5,655 nt of DNA from a bacterium (GTDB lineage: Bacteria > AUK180), in NCBI GenBank assembly GCA_021162505.1, contig JAGGYO010000284.1, positions 1-5,655 on the forward strand. The letters are read 5' to 3'. Shown here piece by piece: positions 5,491 to 5,655 of this stretch. The notes below the pieces were generated by a model. It made no database searches. It worked only from the letters and a program-made list of their open reading frames with translations, and was not told the DNA's origin. A program made the translations under genes and the position numbers. Numbering within the stretch: position 1 is the stretch's first letter; each line of letters starts with the position of its first letter.

Positions 5491-5655
5491 TTGTTCAACA
5501 AGTATGGCGGTAATGAGTCTCAGACACGATTCCTGATTGGGAAAAAGGCGTGCGACACGTGTTCGCCTTTTAATCTCCTGATTCAGGCGTTCCAACCCGT
5601 TGCTGGTCCTGATTCTTCTGCGATGAGATTTGGGAAAGTCATACACCGTCAGGGC
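5473..5655 (-). CDS. IS256-family transposase, C-terminal part only
   Basis: Sixty codons enter from the right edge and end at TAA (5473-5475). The segment DFPKSHRRRIRTSNGLERLN followed by QEIKRRTRVARLFPNQES and CLRLITAILVE is the diagnostic C-terminal block of IS256 (Mutator-type) transposases. The Glu of SNGLERLN is expected to be the third catalytic acidic residue. Family members usually continue for another ten or more residues past LVE, often with an E-W motif. Here the last residues, EFNN, and the stop are encoded by the IS30 terminal repeat. The gene therefore looks truncated at its 3' end by the IS30 element, and no matching remainder or IS256 inverted repeat is recognisable left of 4417. 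Whether the upstream part is intact cannot be seen. Confidence 0.85.
   Translation of the reverse strand, partial: ALTVYDFPKSHRRRIRTSNGLERLNQEIKRRTRVARLFPNQESCLRLITAILVEQPEFNN

Noticed and set aside
5253..5501. Minus-strand 82-codon frame across the IS30 5' end
   Set aside because: It lies in another frame of the transposase gene and its promoter, with no recognisable motif.
1..5655. tRNA, rRNA, CRISPR arrays and intrinsic terminators
   Set aside because: No cloverleaf, rRNA block, regularly spaced direct repeats or GC-rich hairpin followed by a T run was found on either strand.

Overview
The window is AT-rich DNA of roughly one third GC carrying purine-rich Shine-Dalgarno sites (for example AAGGAGAT), two lipoprotein signal peptides and one other secretory signal. 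DUF4136-type lipoproteins are a feature of bacteria with an outer membrane. Together this suggests a low-GC diderm, and a spirochaete (Treponema-like) host fits best. That assignment is an inference, because no rRNA or other marker gene is present.

Layout. Positions 1-207 look like one end of an IS21-type insertion sequence that runs off the left edge. Positions 286-1260 (minus strand) encode a lipoprotein that joins a DUF4136-like domain to a C-terminal PDZ domain. Positions 1550-1864 encode a small ArsR/SmtB-type winged-helix repressor read in the opposite direction. A poorly coding stretch follows (1865-2242). A strong sigma-70-type promoter (2243-2271), whose -10 lies in a perfect dyad, then drives three tightly spaced genes: a small lipoprotein (2294-2650), a secreted, possibly membrane-associated protein (2667-3275) and a cytoplasmic FRG-domain protein (3289-4404). 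The right side is mobile DNA: an apparently complete IS30-family element (about 4417-5490) and, directly abutting it, the C-terminal end of an IS256-family transposase (5473-5655) that runs off the right edge.

How it may work together. The three-gene unit (2294-4404) is the most interesting part. An FRG-domain protein of unknown biochemistry is apparently co-transcribed with two exported proteins of unknown function, in a segment flanked by mobile elements. The 9-mer TTATTATAA occurs upstream of the ArsR-type gene, again between it and the operon, and as one arm of the dyad over the operon promoter. This raises the testable idea that the repressor controls both itself and the FRG operon. No known defence or toxin system can be assigned from sequence alone.
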